A stretch of DNA of 64,000 bases from Norana najaformis. Taxonomy: Eukaryota > Annelida > Clitellata > Crassiclitellata > Hormogastridae. The translations under genes and the position numbers were made by a program. The notes under the pieces are model-generated. The model did no database searches. It was not told the DNA's origin and saw only the letters and a program-made list of their open reading frames with translations. The DNA lies in contig OZ029923.1 of assembly GCA_964023275.1 (NCBI GenBank), positions 6,097,229-6,161,228 of the forward strand, written 5' to 3'. This document shows, in pieces, positions 10,401 through 20,913 of the stretch. Positions within the stretch are counted from its first letter, which is position 1. The number at the start of each line of letters is the position of its first letter.

Positions 10401-13400
10401 TGTCTCTGTGGTCAAGGCATGAATGAAAGTTCTGGTAGGTGACCTGAATAAGATAGAAACGCTGCTTAAATGAAAACGATGGGCATAGTGCATCATCTGC
10501 TGATCCTATTGGGTGTAGATATTTGTACACTAGAAACTATGTGCATCCTCATAAATAAAAGAATATGTAGGACATTTGAAACATTTCTTAAACATTTAAA
10601 AATATGATTTACGAATAGTGTTCATTAGTTTAGTAAATAACTTGTATCTTGTGCTATGTGAGTTTTCAGTAGAATTGTAGTACTGATTGTCTTTTGGAAA
10701 AGCAGGCAAAGTTGTGATAATGTTTTTCTCGATGTGTGCGACTTTCTTTTACAATTTTGCAGTTTCTGACCGAGTGCTGGTGTGTGATGTAACTTCCTGT
10801 GTGGCTGACCATGGCCATCTGGTGGCCAAGTGTAAAGTTACAAGAGATTGTCGGTTGGATGCCTCAGCGCCAACAGAATCGCTAGTTTTGTTCAACCAGG
10901 AAACAGCTCACCATTGCAAGATTATTCCTGGTTCTGTTTTAAAAATATATCCTCCATGGTAAGACATTCTCTAGAGTTTTTTATAATTTCTTAGGAGTAA
11001 TTAAATAAAGAAGAATATATTAAGTAAAGAAGTTGCAAACTTTAAAATGGTGACACAGTGTTTTCTTGTCAGCATGAAGAGATTTATGTATTTTGCCTAA
11101 AACTTTTCTCAAGCGCCCCACAGGTTCCCATTGAATCATCACTTGTCATCGAGGTTCCTTTTTTTTGGACTGACTTTCTGGATAGTGACCTGATTGCGGC
11201 TTGGCTTTGATGCGCCTTCAGTTGATGCCTTGTGCATTAGATTGCTGCATTAGAAGTTACTAATTACTGTTGTTATTTTGAATAAGTGGCTGGCTCATAT
11301 GTGTGGATGTGTGTGATGAAATGGATGAAATTATCATACGTAAATCCTTCGGGTTTTAAAAGCGTTTATTACTAAGTGTGGAATTTGCTTTCAGTTTATT
11401 ATCAAAGCTGAAAATTCCATAATAATCTTCAGTTCCTGTTTTTAATGCACTTTTCCTGCAAACTTTTTCAAACTACCTTTGTTTCTGCCAGGCAGAGCTT
11501 GAAGTTAGATAACTGGGAAATTATTCTCAACACCAACTTATGTCAAGTTGAATCGCAAGAAGGGGACTGTCGAGTAAAGCACCAAGTAGATGACAAAACT
11601 CTGGGGCCAGAAAGAATCTTGGCCACTTGGTCATGTCCATGCAGTTTGGGTGAGAATCTTTTATGGCTGAATCTTAAGTAAAAGGGCTGCAGTTAAATGA
11701 GTACCGATACATTTCAAAGACATATTATGACTGCTAATGATGCTGTTACAGCTGAAAGAAGCTTCAATCCTAGGACTGTGTCTCTGCAGACTGTTGTTGA
11801 TAGGGGCAAGTAGTACCAGCAAAAGATTACCTGACATTACCTTGCCTAAACCTGTTTTGCTAACTGATGGCTGATTGGTTGAGCACTGACCTTGTTACAC
11901 AAAGGATGCAGGTTCAGGCCTCACGTGAAACAGTCGCTATATAAGAGCCTTACGTCTGTCCTTCACATGGAGTAATTAGCACACCGATTGATGCCACATT
12001 GTTGGATATAGGCTCTATATAAATCAGAAATAATCCAATAATAATAATAATGGGAATAGTGAATGCTTCTGAGAGTCTTCTGCCATTATGCCGTATTATA
12101 ATTTCATTACAGATCCGTCTTCATGTTCTGCTGCATGTCGCCAGGGTCTTGGTTCTGCGTTGAGGTCATCCGTATTTCCACGTCCATCTGTAAGTTTGTT
12201 TCTGAAGCAGTCATAAATGTGAGAAATTGATGCAAGACCTTAGCAGCGCAGGGCCACGTTTTTGGAACTCAGTTCCTTCATCTATCAAGCATTAGTTTTG
12301 GCATGCTGCCAACAGTGTGTGAGAATGCTTGTTTGCATGCTGTTCGTGGCTGTATTTTAGAGATTTGAATCTCGGGCTAGCACAGTCCGGTGATATTGGT
12401 GTGGTGCCCATTCAAATGGGCAGCAGTGTTAAAGGATCTCACTTGATTAATTCATTGAAAATGAGCATAGTCAAAGCCATATGGTCGCTAGAGAAAAATG
12501 TGTACATTTACATTTACATCGAGCTGTGGTTTTGGCATGCTGCCAACAGATGCTTGTGAATTGTTTAACCATATCACAAAAGTCAGTAGATGTGTTGATG
12601 ATTACATTACATGAAAATTACAACCGTAAAAAAGGAATTAAATAGGTTATAGTTCCTAACATGTTCAGCGCTTGTTAGTTTTTCTGATGAATCAATAAAT
12701 TTAAGGAATTTGGTGTCAGTATTTGTTATTCTTTAAGTTCATCGGGTGACACCAGAGGACTTTCATTCCAATTCCTCTAAGGAGTTCCTCTTGAAAAGGA
12801 GCTATATAAATATGTAATTACCATTACAATTTATCTTACACTGACATTGCAGGTAGAGATTGACAGTCGGTATTTTTAGTTCTCAAAATACAACTTTGCA
12901 TTGTAGAGCTGGATACTGATGTGCCAAATAATTATAATGCACCTTTTGAATTTGTATATAATATATTTACTGAAATGGTTTGAAATGGTCTTAAAAGGTG
13001 ATATTTGAATGCTCAGACACACACACAAATATAGTAGTAGTTCCAGCATTTAACGACATCTTATGGCATCAGAGGCCGTTGGCTTTGCCCTCCTGTTTTA
13101 TCCAGGCTTGGGACTGGCACTACCCGACTAAATGCAGTGGTGGAGTTTACATACAAATATACATACATATATATATATATACATACATACATGCATACAT
13201 ACGGGTACATATGATTAGTTAATTATAACTACTGACCATCAGATTATGTTACAGGCTGTGTTAGGCAGTGCCAAATCATCTGGTCTGGCATCAGGTGGCG
13301 CCACTGTGACACTCGAGACATGCAGTCTGTCGACAATCGTACCTCTTGCTCAGGAAACTCTAATCTCATCGTCGATCTTAGAGAGCATCGAACAGAATGG

Positions 13401-16400
13401 AGGAAGCTTTGCCATGGAGATCAACTTCTACGCTACCATACAGCGCATCTTCTGTCGAGTTGTTCCATGTTCTTCTGGCCAGTCAGGGTAAAAAGAGATA
13501 CAATTAGGTCAGGTGAATGCAGGGTCAATTTGCTGACTGGCTTACTGTTACTTTTATGCAATACCAGTCAGCTGCAGTTACTGTTTCATGTTCTACCTTT
13601 TAATATAATCAAATTTTTTATCTTATCTTCTTATATTTTACAAACTGTGCCTTTTAACTTAATCACGTTTACCCTTGACTTTGTTTTATCTTTTCCCGTT
13701 TTACAAGACGTGCCTTTGACATGATCATGTTTTTGACAGTCCTGTCTTTGACATAATCCTTACTTAGATGCATTTATCAAATTTTCACTAACTTTCTTTT
13801 AATTTAATGTCATTTAACATTTCCTTTATGGTATTTGTTGTCTAACAGTCATTCTGTGAACTTTTCGTTTTTAGGTCAGGTGAAAGCGGGGTCAATTTGC
13901 TGACTGGTTCTAGGATTCAGTGGTCTCTTCTTGTCCAGGATCTTCATGGGTTTCTGTGCGAGGTTGTTCTGCCACAGAACTTTCAGCTCATTTCAGTGTG
14001 GCACGAAGTTACGACTGCCGCTCTGGGGTCTCAGTGGGCCTTCTACAATTTGCAGGTCGGACGACGTCTAACAAGACCAAAGTATGTTATTATTATTATT
14101 ATTTTTATTATTATTATTATTATTTTGCATTTATTATGCGTGCAAGGTCAGTAAATCTGAATCTGAGGTGCAAAGCTATTGCTCAAGGTCCCAACACAGT
14201 AGCCGTCTAAGGGGAGGCTCAAACCTGTACTCTCTGCGTTAGAAGCCGGGTGCTGTATCCACTCAGCTACCGGGCCCCACTTTAACTTATAAATGCCAGG
14301 TTATGATCCAGTTAGCAATTTAGCACATGTTAGTATGCAGTTAACTAATGTTATGGCACATGCCTTTTCAAATATAGCACTACATTGAGGTTTTTGTGTG
14401 ACTAATAAGATGGTACTATCATTTTTTTTAAATTAATGTGTTTTTATTAGTAACTTTGCCCATACTTGTGCATTTAAATTTCTAAACACAGATTTAGTAA
14501 TTATGAGAATTTTGGTTTCTTTTTTGTTTGAATAAGGTTTGGTAGGCTCTTCAGTGTAATTGACTCCGTATGGAAACTGGATTCCATGTCTGAAGTTGGT
14601 CCTCGGGACTCCGCTTCGGTAAGCACTCTTTGATCTTGGCAGTGTTGAAAGTTTTTAATTTCTTAGTGGTGTGCATTGGCCTGCAGGTCAGTTGAAATCT
14701 CCCATAATATTGTAGAAGGATTCTCTTGTTTTCCTTTCCTGTAGCTTAAACCCTGAACCGGCAAGGGAAGAATCCCATAGTTCTGGTCACTGGAATCGTG
14801 CATTTCAAGATTTACCTCCCAGCTTATACCAGCCCCAAATTGTGCTTTGTGGTAGACGCATGTATGCCCTGCGAATGAAGTAGTTAATGCTATCAGATTT
14901 TATTTTTGCTTATAAAATAGTGTACCATATTTCAGTGGACTATCTTGCTTACTGACCTGACTGCAGCTTGATTTAGGTGAACCATTGGTTGATGCCTTGT
15001 TTATTTGATGCTGGCGCCACAGAAGTTGCTGATTAATTAATTAATACACTGATTTTCTTTATGCTCAGAGCCATCATGAAATGTGTGCTCCCAGTTTCTG
15101 CTATGCTCTGCATGCCGCTGACTTAAGGGCTTCCTGTAGACTGTGGAGTCCTGCAACTGCTCAAGTTTTCTCTCCACCTTCCTACAGATCACTTCAGGGC
15201 ATCACTGTTGACAAGGCTTTAGGCAGAAGCCGAGTTTCTTTTGGAGCCAGGCTCTTGCACAAACTGGTAAGGTGATCAGAAATGTATTACTCTATAAGAA
15301 TTGTTAACTTTTGCTTGTTGGGAACCTTCTTTCAGAATGCATTATTAATTTATTACGATGCGAATTCTCACTTGACTGCACAAATTCAAAATTTAACTCA
15401 GCTTTAATTTTAAAGTAGTACCTCTTTATTATGTGGTATGTGATATGGCTTCTAAACACAGGGTTAGAAGGAGGCTCTAGTTTGATATATAATTCTGTTT
15501 TTTAGATCTCTCTCAAAGCGTTTATGTCATGTTCTTCGTCATGTTGCGTTTATATGAACCTGCTAATGGGTAATTCATCAACATTTATCAAGCACGACTC
15601 CAAGGAAATTCATAACCATTGCAGATCTGGTTATGTAACTTTTTGTGTATGCTTTAAGGAGTTGGAACTTGTGCAACATTTCTACGTGACGGACAGCTCA
15701 CTACAGGAAGAGACAACCACAGTGTCTCAGTTGCCATATGTTGTTATTGTCGTTAGCAATGCTGTTGTAATTGGCAGTGATTGCTCAAAGCAACTCCCGA
15801 TTGTCTTTCACGATGTCTACGTAGAGTCAGGTTAGCTTGTGTTTTGATGCTTTCTTTGGGCGCTTGAGCTTACGATTACGATGATGTCTTATGGATCCAC
15901 GTTTCACTGCGATTTGAATTTTGATGCTTAAATGCTACTTCTAATGCGCACAGTATTTACCTGGGTATATATTTATTTAAGGCGCTTATTACATGTGCAA
16001 AATCAGTAAATCTGTATCTGATGTTAGATCCTGGAAAGTCAAATTTAACGTGCACTTTGCTGTGAAAAGATCATTTCTTGTTGCACAAATGCTGGATGTG
16101 ATTGATTCTTAACAGAAATTGAAGAAGTGATCTAGCATGTCATTGGAATTTTTAATTCCTGATGATGGTAATGATTAGGTTTGTAACATGTTTCGTTGTT
16201 TAGGACAGTTTCTGGCCGATGAATATAGTCTGTTGATGGCTGGTGAAGGAAGTCGATGGCTTTCTGTAATGGAATTTTCTCCAAGGCTGCCGTTACTAAC
16301 CGTGGAATCAGAGTTACACAGCTTAGTCACTGTTAGTGGTAAGTTGATTTTGCATGTAATACAAAGTATTAATAATTTTATTTCAGTGGCTATCCAATGA

Positions 16401-18518
16401 GGAAATGCCATCTGTTTTTCTGGAACTTTGCCATTATACTCTGAACCCCTTGAGGTGTTGCTCTACCAGTGCTTTTATCATTGCTCAGCCGCAGCTTTTA
16501 AACCAACCTTATGACCCATCTAGTAGAGTAAGACCAGTTTAAGAAGTGAAATACAAAGGGAAGAAGATACCAGTAGAAACTTTGCTACAGTCAAAAAGAA
16601 ACTTTGCTACAGTCAAAAAGAAACTTTGCTACAGTCAAAAAGAATGTTGGAAACAGATTTGGTGAACTCCACAGAAAAATGCCATCCCACAGTTATAATT
16701 TAAACTGTTGACATAACGTAGTCATTTGAATGGTATAGAGAGGTAACGTGGTAGTTGCAGCGTTACAGTGTTTTTATTACCTTTTCAGTGTATTAATAAA
16801 CATAAATGTTTATTTTGTTTAAGGTTGTATTACAGATGTTGATGAAGAAACTGCATGTGCTTGGTCTGTGTGTGATTTATGTGAAAACAGTGAACTTGGA
16901 ACAAGTCTTCAAAAGTATGCACTTCGACTAGTACAAAACTGTTACTTGTACTTTAGGTTAAAATAACATAACTTTAATGTTGCATTGATGACCTTATTTC
17001 AGTTATACAACTTTGTAGTAAAGTTTTTAAAATCCTTAACAGATTGTTACATGAAACATATCTTTAATTTTTGCTTACCAGGGTTGCATTCTGATAAAAT
17101 GGATCTTTTGTCTTTTCTGTTTATGCAAGGATGTTTGCTGTTCTTGTAATGTAACAGTGAAATTTATGTAGTACTTCTTCAACGAAAGCTTCCCTCAAGA
17201 CACTTAGTGTGTTATTTTGGTACTTCTCTTGTGCACACCTACTTTGGCAATAAAATGTATGCATGTATAAAATGTCTGTGTGTATCTAGACACTAGTTCC
17301 TTTTAAGCAGCCCAGCAAAGCTCTGTCTGCATGAAGAATAATTTAACCTTATACTATACTTTTTGTAGTACTTTCCTCTACTGTCATATCTGTGAACGGC
17401 CAGTTACAAATCCACTGACCAAAATGAAACTGGACGTTTGCCTGGCAGTGTCCACTTTGTCAAATATTGTCGTCAAAGTAAAGGTAGGTTTCTGTATCGG
17501 TAACTTGTGCCGTTGTAAATGACTACATGAGTTTCAGTTCATAATTTGTTCCAAAGTTGTTCCTGTATAGTTTGTATGTGTTAGTTAAGTGTAAATCTAT
17601 ACACAGCACATGTTAAGAACTTATCAAAAGCAAAGTGTAATGTTCAATACTATTTCAATTAATTCGTTTAAAGCATGTTTTACATTAGCAGTCAGTGAAT
17701 TTGAATCTGAGGCATGGGTGATCTCACTGGATAAAATTTTTGAAAAATGAGCAGGGTCAAGGCCATAGTCACTAGAAACAATTGTACATTTACAATTTAA
17801 AAAGGCTTGACTAGAGGCACAAACCAAAGACTGCCCATATAACCATACGTTTATGAAACAAAGGTTGTGCTAGTTTTTGAAGCCATTGTCTTGGAGGATG
17901 TTTTTTTGGTTCAAATCAGTGGCATCACAAAAGATTGGTGAAATGTTGTCTTGGTTTTTAGCTACTACAGAATACGATTGAGTTGTTGCTTCCATCAACA
18001 GAATTTGACGGGGTAAGAAATAAGTCAAGTAAAAGGGGTCAGTTATTTATTAAATGCATCAAGACAATTAGTCATCATGGGCATCATGGTTCTGGGGTTG
18101 AAATCTTGGTTAAATGGAAAGTCATCAATGGCAATCCAACAACACAACATCCTTTCCATATGGTTTACATTACTACTTGACAAATAGTACATTGCTGTGC
18201 CCGTAATTCTGTTACAGATCGTAATTCTGTTACAGCTATTGATGCCATGATGTAGTTGTTTCAGTCAGGTTACTTTAATGGAAATATGCTAAATCTTGTC
18301 TGTATTATATTTTATCTGACCAATAGATGTGTATGATGCATCTTTGTTAATATACTTCTGAAGTAAAAAGGTGCACTGTTCTGTTACAGGGCTATGACAT
18401 TGAGCAGGTGCTTGGCCACGAAATTGATCAGCTGACTTGCTTCGTCACTGCAGTTATGAAGATTGGCCAGTGCATTAAGGAGATTGACGTCGAAGAAATC
18501 AGTCTTTGTCCATCTTGA
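4473..18518 (+). CDS. SPIDR: SPIDR homologue, scaffold protein in DNA repair (19 exons)
   Basis: Exons proposed: 4473-4528, 4904-5097, 7891-8537, 8971-9042, ~9527-9744, 10010-10107, 10763-10958, 11492-11649, 12113-12189, 13255-13487, 13875-14081, 14537-14618, 15069-15266, 15506-15830, 16204-16338, 16824-16914, 17369-17483, 17962-18012, 18390-18518. All phases join and total 3282 bp (1093 aa; human protein about 915). Every intron is GT-AG. Vertebrate-SPIDR-like stretches include an N-terminal MPSRNSRKRK start, EEWKRRMESF, GGFAERLN, LKIYPPW followed by ILNTNLC, SLLVQDLHGF, LFSVIDSVW, and a zinc ribbon CDLC (982-985) with CHIC (1001-1004). The C-terminus is VLGHEIDQLTCFV to EEISLCPS. SPIDR links RAD51 and BLM in homologous recombination in the nucleus. 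Exon 3 carries an in-frame hexapeptide repeat. The exon 5 acceptor (9527) is the least certain junction. Confidence 0.9.
5283..5410. repeat. Dispersed repeat family F in SPIDR intron 2
   Basis: Shares CTTCTGTAGCACC/CTTCTATAGCGCC, TCAGTCGATGG and GGGTCGAATA in the same order with 53005-53110; a shorter match lies at about 55255-55290. Non-coding. Confidence 0.5.
5749..7424 (-). pseudogene. Transposase-like multicopy protein gene, split by a frameshift
   Basis: Two overlapping minus-strand frames encode one protein. 7424-6903 gives an N-terminal part with zinc-type motifs (CYICGEVTF near residue 13, HICCATC, CYFC near residue 94) and an acidic tail; 6963-5749 gives 404 aa. The second part has CVDSS, CGDLK, CFLCEWDSRAR and DEHGERFHQD, whose D...D...E spacing suggests an RNase H-like transposase core. 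I recognise it as a family present in many copies in hydra, aphid and other invertebrate genomes, of unsettled function. The frames change within 6903-6963, so a one-base indel (or an assembly error) breaks this copy. It lies entirely within SPIDR intron 2 on the opposite strand and has no introns itself. Terminal inverted repeats were not convincing. Confidence 0.75.
7541..7578 (-). promoter_or_regulatory. TATA box plus paired CRE/ATF palindrome for the nested gene
   Basis: On the minus strand a TATA box CTATATAA (7548-7541) lies about 117 bp upstream of the ATG at 7424. Directly upstream of it are two 10-bp arms, CTGCTGACGT (7553-7562) and ACGTCAGCAG (7569-7578), forming a perfect inverted repeat around six bases and containing the CRE octamer TGACGTCA plus a second half-match TTACGTCA. 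A third TGACGTAA is at 7613-7620. The spacing and order are those of a CREB/ATF-driven Pol II promoter. Confidence 0.7.
8126..8370 (+). repeat. Coding 18-bp tandem repeat in SPIDR exon 3
   Basis: About a dozen diverged units encode hexapeptides of the form SPVIEN, SPVIQH or CPVIEN. The period (18 bp) keeps the frame. The repeat lies in the poorly conserved acidic/serine-rich N-terminal region of SPIDR. Because of the repeat, the reverse strand is also open here; I do not regard those reverse frames as genes. Confidence 0.8.
9250..9420 (+). repeat. Degenerate minisatellite in SPIDR intron 4
   Basis: Repeated variants of GGTCCTCAGTTCTGGT and GGTCTCAGTTATGGT, with irregular spacing, just upstream of exon 5. 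Confidence 0.6.
11180..11280 (+). repeat. LINE 3'-end fragment in SPIDR intron 7
   Basis: Shares GTTGATGCCTTGTGCATTAGA and GCATTAGAAGTTACTAATTA-type sequence with the untranslated tail of the LINE at 58630-58920; a further copy is at 14945-15045. Only the 3' terminus is present, as expected of 5'-truncated retrotransposition. Confidence 0.5.
12355..12525 (+). repeat. SINE-like repeat family A
   Basis: One of the fuller sense copies, beginning with GATTTGAATCTCGGGCTAGC and continuing through GCCCATTCAAATGGGCAGC, GATTAATTCATTGAAAATGA and GTACATTTACATTTACAT. It lies in the intron after exon 9 of SPIDR. Confidence 0.65.
13504..13540 (+). repeat. Copy of the SPIDR exon 11 acceptor and exon start inside the preceding intron
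   Basis: The 37 bases at 13504-13540 match 13871-13907 (acceptor AG plus the first 33 bases of exon 11) with two mismatches. The copy begins about 16 bases after the exon 10 donor (13488). It cannot function as an acceptor with that donor, because the intron would be only about 20 nt. Confidence 0.8.
14085..14283 (-). repeat. (ATT)n run and family-C SINE (reverse) in SPIDR intron 11
   Basis: An ATT-trinucleotide run starts directly after the donor at 14082. It leads into a reverse-strand SINE with TTGCATTTATTATGCG, CAAGGTCCCAACACAGTAGCC, GGAGGCTCAAACCTGTACTC and CCACTCAGCTACCGGG. The (ATT)n run is probably the SINE's own tail read in reverse. Confidence 0.6.
16576..16641 (+). repeat. 22-bp tandem repeat, three units
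   Basis: Three identical adjacent units beginning GAAACTTTGCTACAGTC and ending in an A run, in the intron before SPIDR exon 16. Confidence 0.9.
17722..17800 (+). repeat. Family-A SINE fragment in SPIDR intron 17
   Basis: Carries GATCTCACTGG, TGAAAAATGAGCAGGGTC and GTACATTTACAATT in the family-A order. Confidence 0.5.
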
Positions 18519-19266
18519 GCATTCATGCTTATGCCTAGTTTCAGATTTTAACACTTCCAGATGTTTGATGACAAAGTGACACTTCACATTTATCCTCTTA
18601 TGATCATTCCGTAAGTTGTGCAGATTCACATTTTACTAGTTTTTGTCAGGATCAGTTAACTACAAACCCACAATTCCATTTCTTTTCAGTGAACCAGTAG
18701 GGGTTTGTGACACAGTTGTCTATTGGTAACACGTTTGGTCAGTGATCATGCAGGTGATGGTTCGACTCCTTGTAATGACCCCGGGCAAGCTGTTTCCACA
18801 CGTGCCTCTATAACTAAGCACTATAATTTGGTACTAGCATAAGTCATCCCAGGACCTTGGGCTTCGTCAATTGATGGCTCAAGGGCTTAAGAAAAGGAAA
18901 AGGACTCCCCTACATTCCTCATGGGACATGGGAATTTTTCTTACTTTAGCATAGGCTTTGTGTGCGCTGCTTCCGAAGAGCCAAGCTTCTACCGCAAAGT
19001 TAATAGAACTGAAAGCCAGGAACTGGATGGCCAAACCAAACGATAAAATGTTTTATTAGAGAATTCGTTAGACAGCAGTGTTGCTGAAAATGTTTTAAAA
19101 AGATTAAACTTTGAATTATCACTTTGTAAACTAAAATATCAGCAATCTGTTATTAGTGACGAACGTTTGGACTTTTTTAGATACTCAATTGCTAATGTGT
19201 TTTGTGTTAGGTAAATAACAGGTTTAATAATAAATTACTTGCAAAACAGTTTTTATTTGCCATTTA
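18519..19266. other. Convergent SPIDR/RNPC3 intergenic region with a tRNA-headed SINE
   Basis: 18712-19000 carries a tRNA-like head (GTCTATTGGTAACACG, then B box GGTTCGACTCC). The body (CACGTGCCTCTATAACTAAGC, TTTGGTACTAGC, CCTTGGGCTTCG, TGGCTCAAGG) recurs at 52086-52300. The first plus-strand AATAAA after the SPIDR stop is at 19229-19234. The minus-strand AATAAA for RNPC3 is at 19257-19252. The two predicted 3' ends meet or overlap by a few bases. Confidence 0.6.
19229..19257. terminator. Facing polyadenylation signals of SPIDR (+) and RNPC3 (-)
   Basis: AATAAA on the plus strand at 19229-19234 and AATAAA on the minus strand at 19257-19252, 18 bases apart and pointing toward each other. The RNPC3 signal begins only 10 bases after its stop codon, so its 3' UTR is predicted to be very short. 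Confidence 0.55.
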
Positions 19267-20790
19267 TTATTTTGCTTTTGTGGCAGCATTGTCTTTTGGC
19301 TTTGCTGATCTTGAAAACTGTACAACCATGGGTCTACCATTGAGCACAAAGCCATTGCAATCCTTCAACGCAGCCTTTGCTTTTTCCTCGCTTGGTAGCG
19401 TAATGAAAGCCTGACCTTTCATGCGGCCTTCCTTCATCAACTGGATGTAATACATGATTTTCTCTTCTTCAACGTCCCAGTCGACATAGCGTCCATAAAT
19501 GTAATGCAGGTCTTTTTCAGTTACATGTTTGGCCAAGTTCTTTATATACAATCTGGAAGTTGGATCCCCTGGCTCATACTTCTTGAATACAGAGACATCT
19601 TTCATCTCTTTCTCTGATAGCCGGCCTTCTCTGAGCTCTTTCGAAGAAATGAAATCTTGTTTTCCAAACTCCAGGTCATCTTTATCGTCAGATACTGCCT
19701 TTGGCTTGTGCTCCGGAACCATCTTTCCAAATCCACCAACTTCTACAGTCACCTGTGAGACGGATTTCTCGGCACTGTTCGAAGCATCCACACCTGTGTC
19801 TAGTTTTGAGGCTTGGCTGATTTCACTCGGTTTGAGATCGGGTGCGATACCTCGAGTAGAGATGTTCTCTTGGGCCAATTTGAATTCTATCTTCTTTGGA
19901 GCAACATGTTCCGCCTGATCAAACACTTCCGTCGGATTCTGAGTGGCAGTGCTTGTTCTTGGCATAATTCCAACGATTGCCTGCATCTGTGCGTCCATTT
20001 GCAGCTGCAACTTCAGTTTCTTCTTGATCGATTGTTTCTTGCTTGGCCGGTGAGGTCGTTTAGCCAACACCTTTGGCTTCTTGACCTCGTCTTCACTTTC
20101 TATTTCTGACTCTTCCGAGGTGGAGTATTCCATGTCCTCAGTCGGTTGTGGAGGCGCAACCTGATCTGGGGGAAGGGGCGGTGGTACGTCATCTGGCACT
20201 GGAGGCATACAAGTTGGCAGCCCAAATGGTGCAGGCAGATTCATCTTGTTCATTAGATGTAATACCTGGACATAGAACTTTGGCACTGTAGCAAGCGCAC
20301 TCGCAATGTTCATTAGAATAGTAATGGTCGGAGCTGGGTACATGTACTGTAGTTTCGGATTGAACGGGTATTCAAAGTTCCACGCTGACGACACACTGTT
20401 TATTCTTTCAGTCACTTGGCGTTTCCTCTCTTTTTCTGTGTTCTTCTCTGCTTCTTTTGTCTTGGGCCCTTCAGCAGGTTTATCTGCGGTTGTTGCTAGT
20501 TTTTGTTTGACCGGCTCCAGCTCTGAGGGGTGATATTTTTCAAAATGTTTGGTAGAAAACTGAACAACGAGCCTTGTATTCAGAACCTCCAGTTGGTGAA
20601 GACGTCTCAGACCGGCCGAGGCCATTTCCTGGTTTTCAAACGTGGCAAACGCTGTATTCTTCATTCTGCCTTTATTCCCCATGTATTTCACGTGCGATGC
20701 ACCGAAGTGCTGGAGAAGACTGGTGCAGTCTTCATCATCCAAGTCCTGAGGAAGATGCCGCACAATCAGCGTCTTGCATTCGTCCACCAT
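19267..20790 (-). CDS. RNPC3: RNPC3 (U11/U12 snRNP 65K protein), single coding exon
   Basis: 507 aa from the Met at 20790 (human about 517). Two RNA recognition motifs: RRM1 at residues ~5-77 with RNP2 LIVRHL and RNP1 KNTAFATF; RRM2 at ~413-493 with RNP2 LYIKNL and RNP1 KGQAFITL. Between them are the family-specific YMYPAPT, VPKFYVQVLHLMNKMNLPAPFG, a proline-rich stretch, an acidic EES cluster and a basic KK-rich segment. The protein belongs to the U11/U12 di-snRNP: the C-terminal RRM binds U12 snRNA and the N-terminal part binds the U11-59K protein, for recognition of minor-class introns. The frame is open a further 41 codons upstream, but the homology begins at MVDECK; a possible 3' splice site (TTTTTAG, exon from 20843) suggests a 5' UTR or short N-terminal exon. 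The vertebrate gene has many introns; none interrupts this frame. Confidence 0.92.
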   Translation of the reverse strand: MVDECKTLIVRHLPQDLDDEDCTSLLQHFGASHVKYMGNKGRMKNTAFATFENQEMASAGLRRLHQLEVLNTRLVVQFSTKHFEKYHPSELEPVKQKLATTADKPAEGPKTKEAEKNTEKERKRQVTERINSVSSAWNFEYPFNPKLQYMYPAPTITILMNIASALATVPKFYVQVLHLMNKMNLPAPFGLPTCMPPVPDDVPPPLPPDQVAPPQPTEDMEYSTSEESEIESEDEVKKPKVLAKRPHRPSKKQSIKKKLKLQLQMDAQMQAIVGIMPRTSTATQNPTEVFDQAEHVAPKKIEFKLAQENISTRGIAPDLKPSEISQASKLDTGVDASNSAEKSVSQVTVEVGGFGKMVPEHKPKAVSDDKDDLEFGKQDFISSKELREGRLSEKEMKDVSVFKKYEPGDPTSRLYIKNLAKHVTEKDLHYIYGRYVDWDVEEEKIMYYIQLMKEGRMKGQAFITLPSEEKAKAALKDCNGFVLNGRPMVVQFSRSAKPKDNAATKAK

Positions 20791-20913
20791 CTCAGTTGTT
20801 ATCTCACACCTGACCAATGTGATGACAGTGAATCTTTCACAATCTAAAAATATTAAAATGCTGACGTTAGACGGAAATGTCGAAAAACATGGCAAGAAAA
20901 ACAGTTTAGTCAA

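Noticed and set aside
12852..12869. Possible 18-bp micro-exon in SPIDR
   Set aside because: It would break the phase into the exon at 13255; exon 12113-12189 joins 13255 directly in phase 0.
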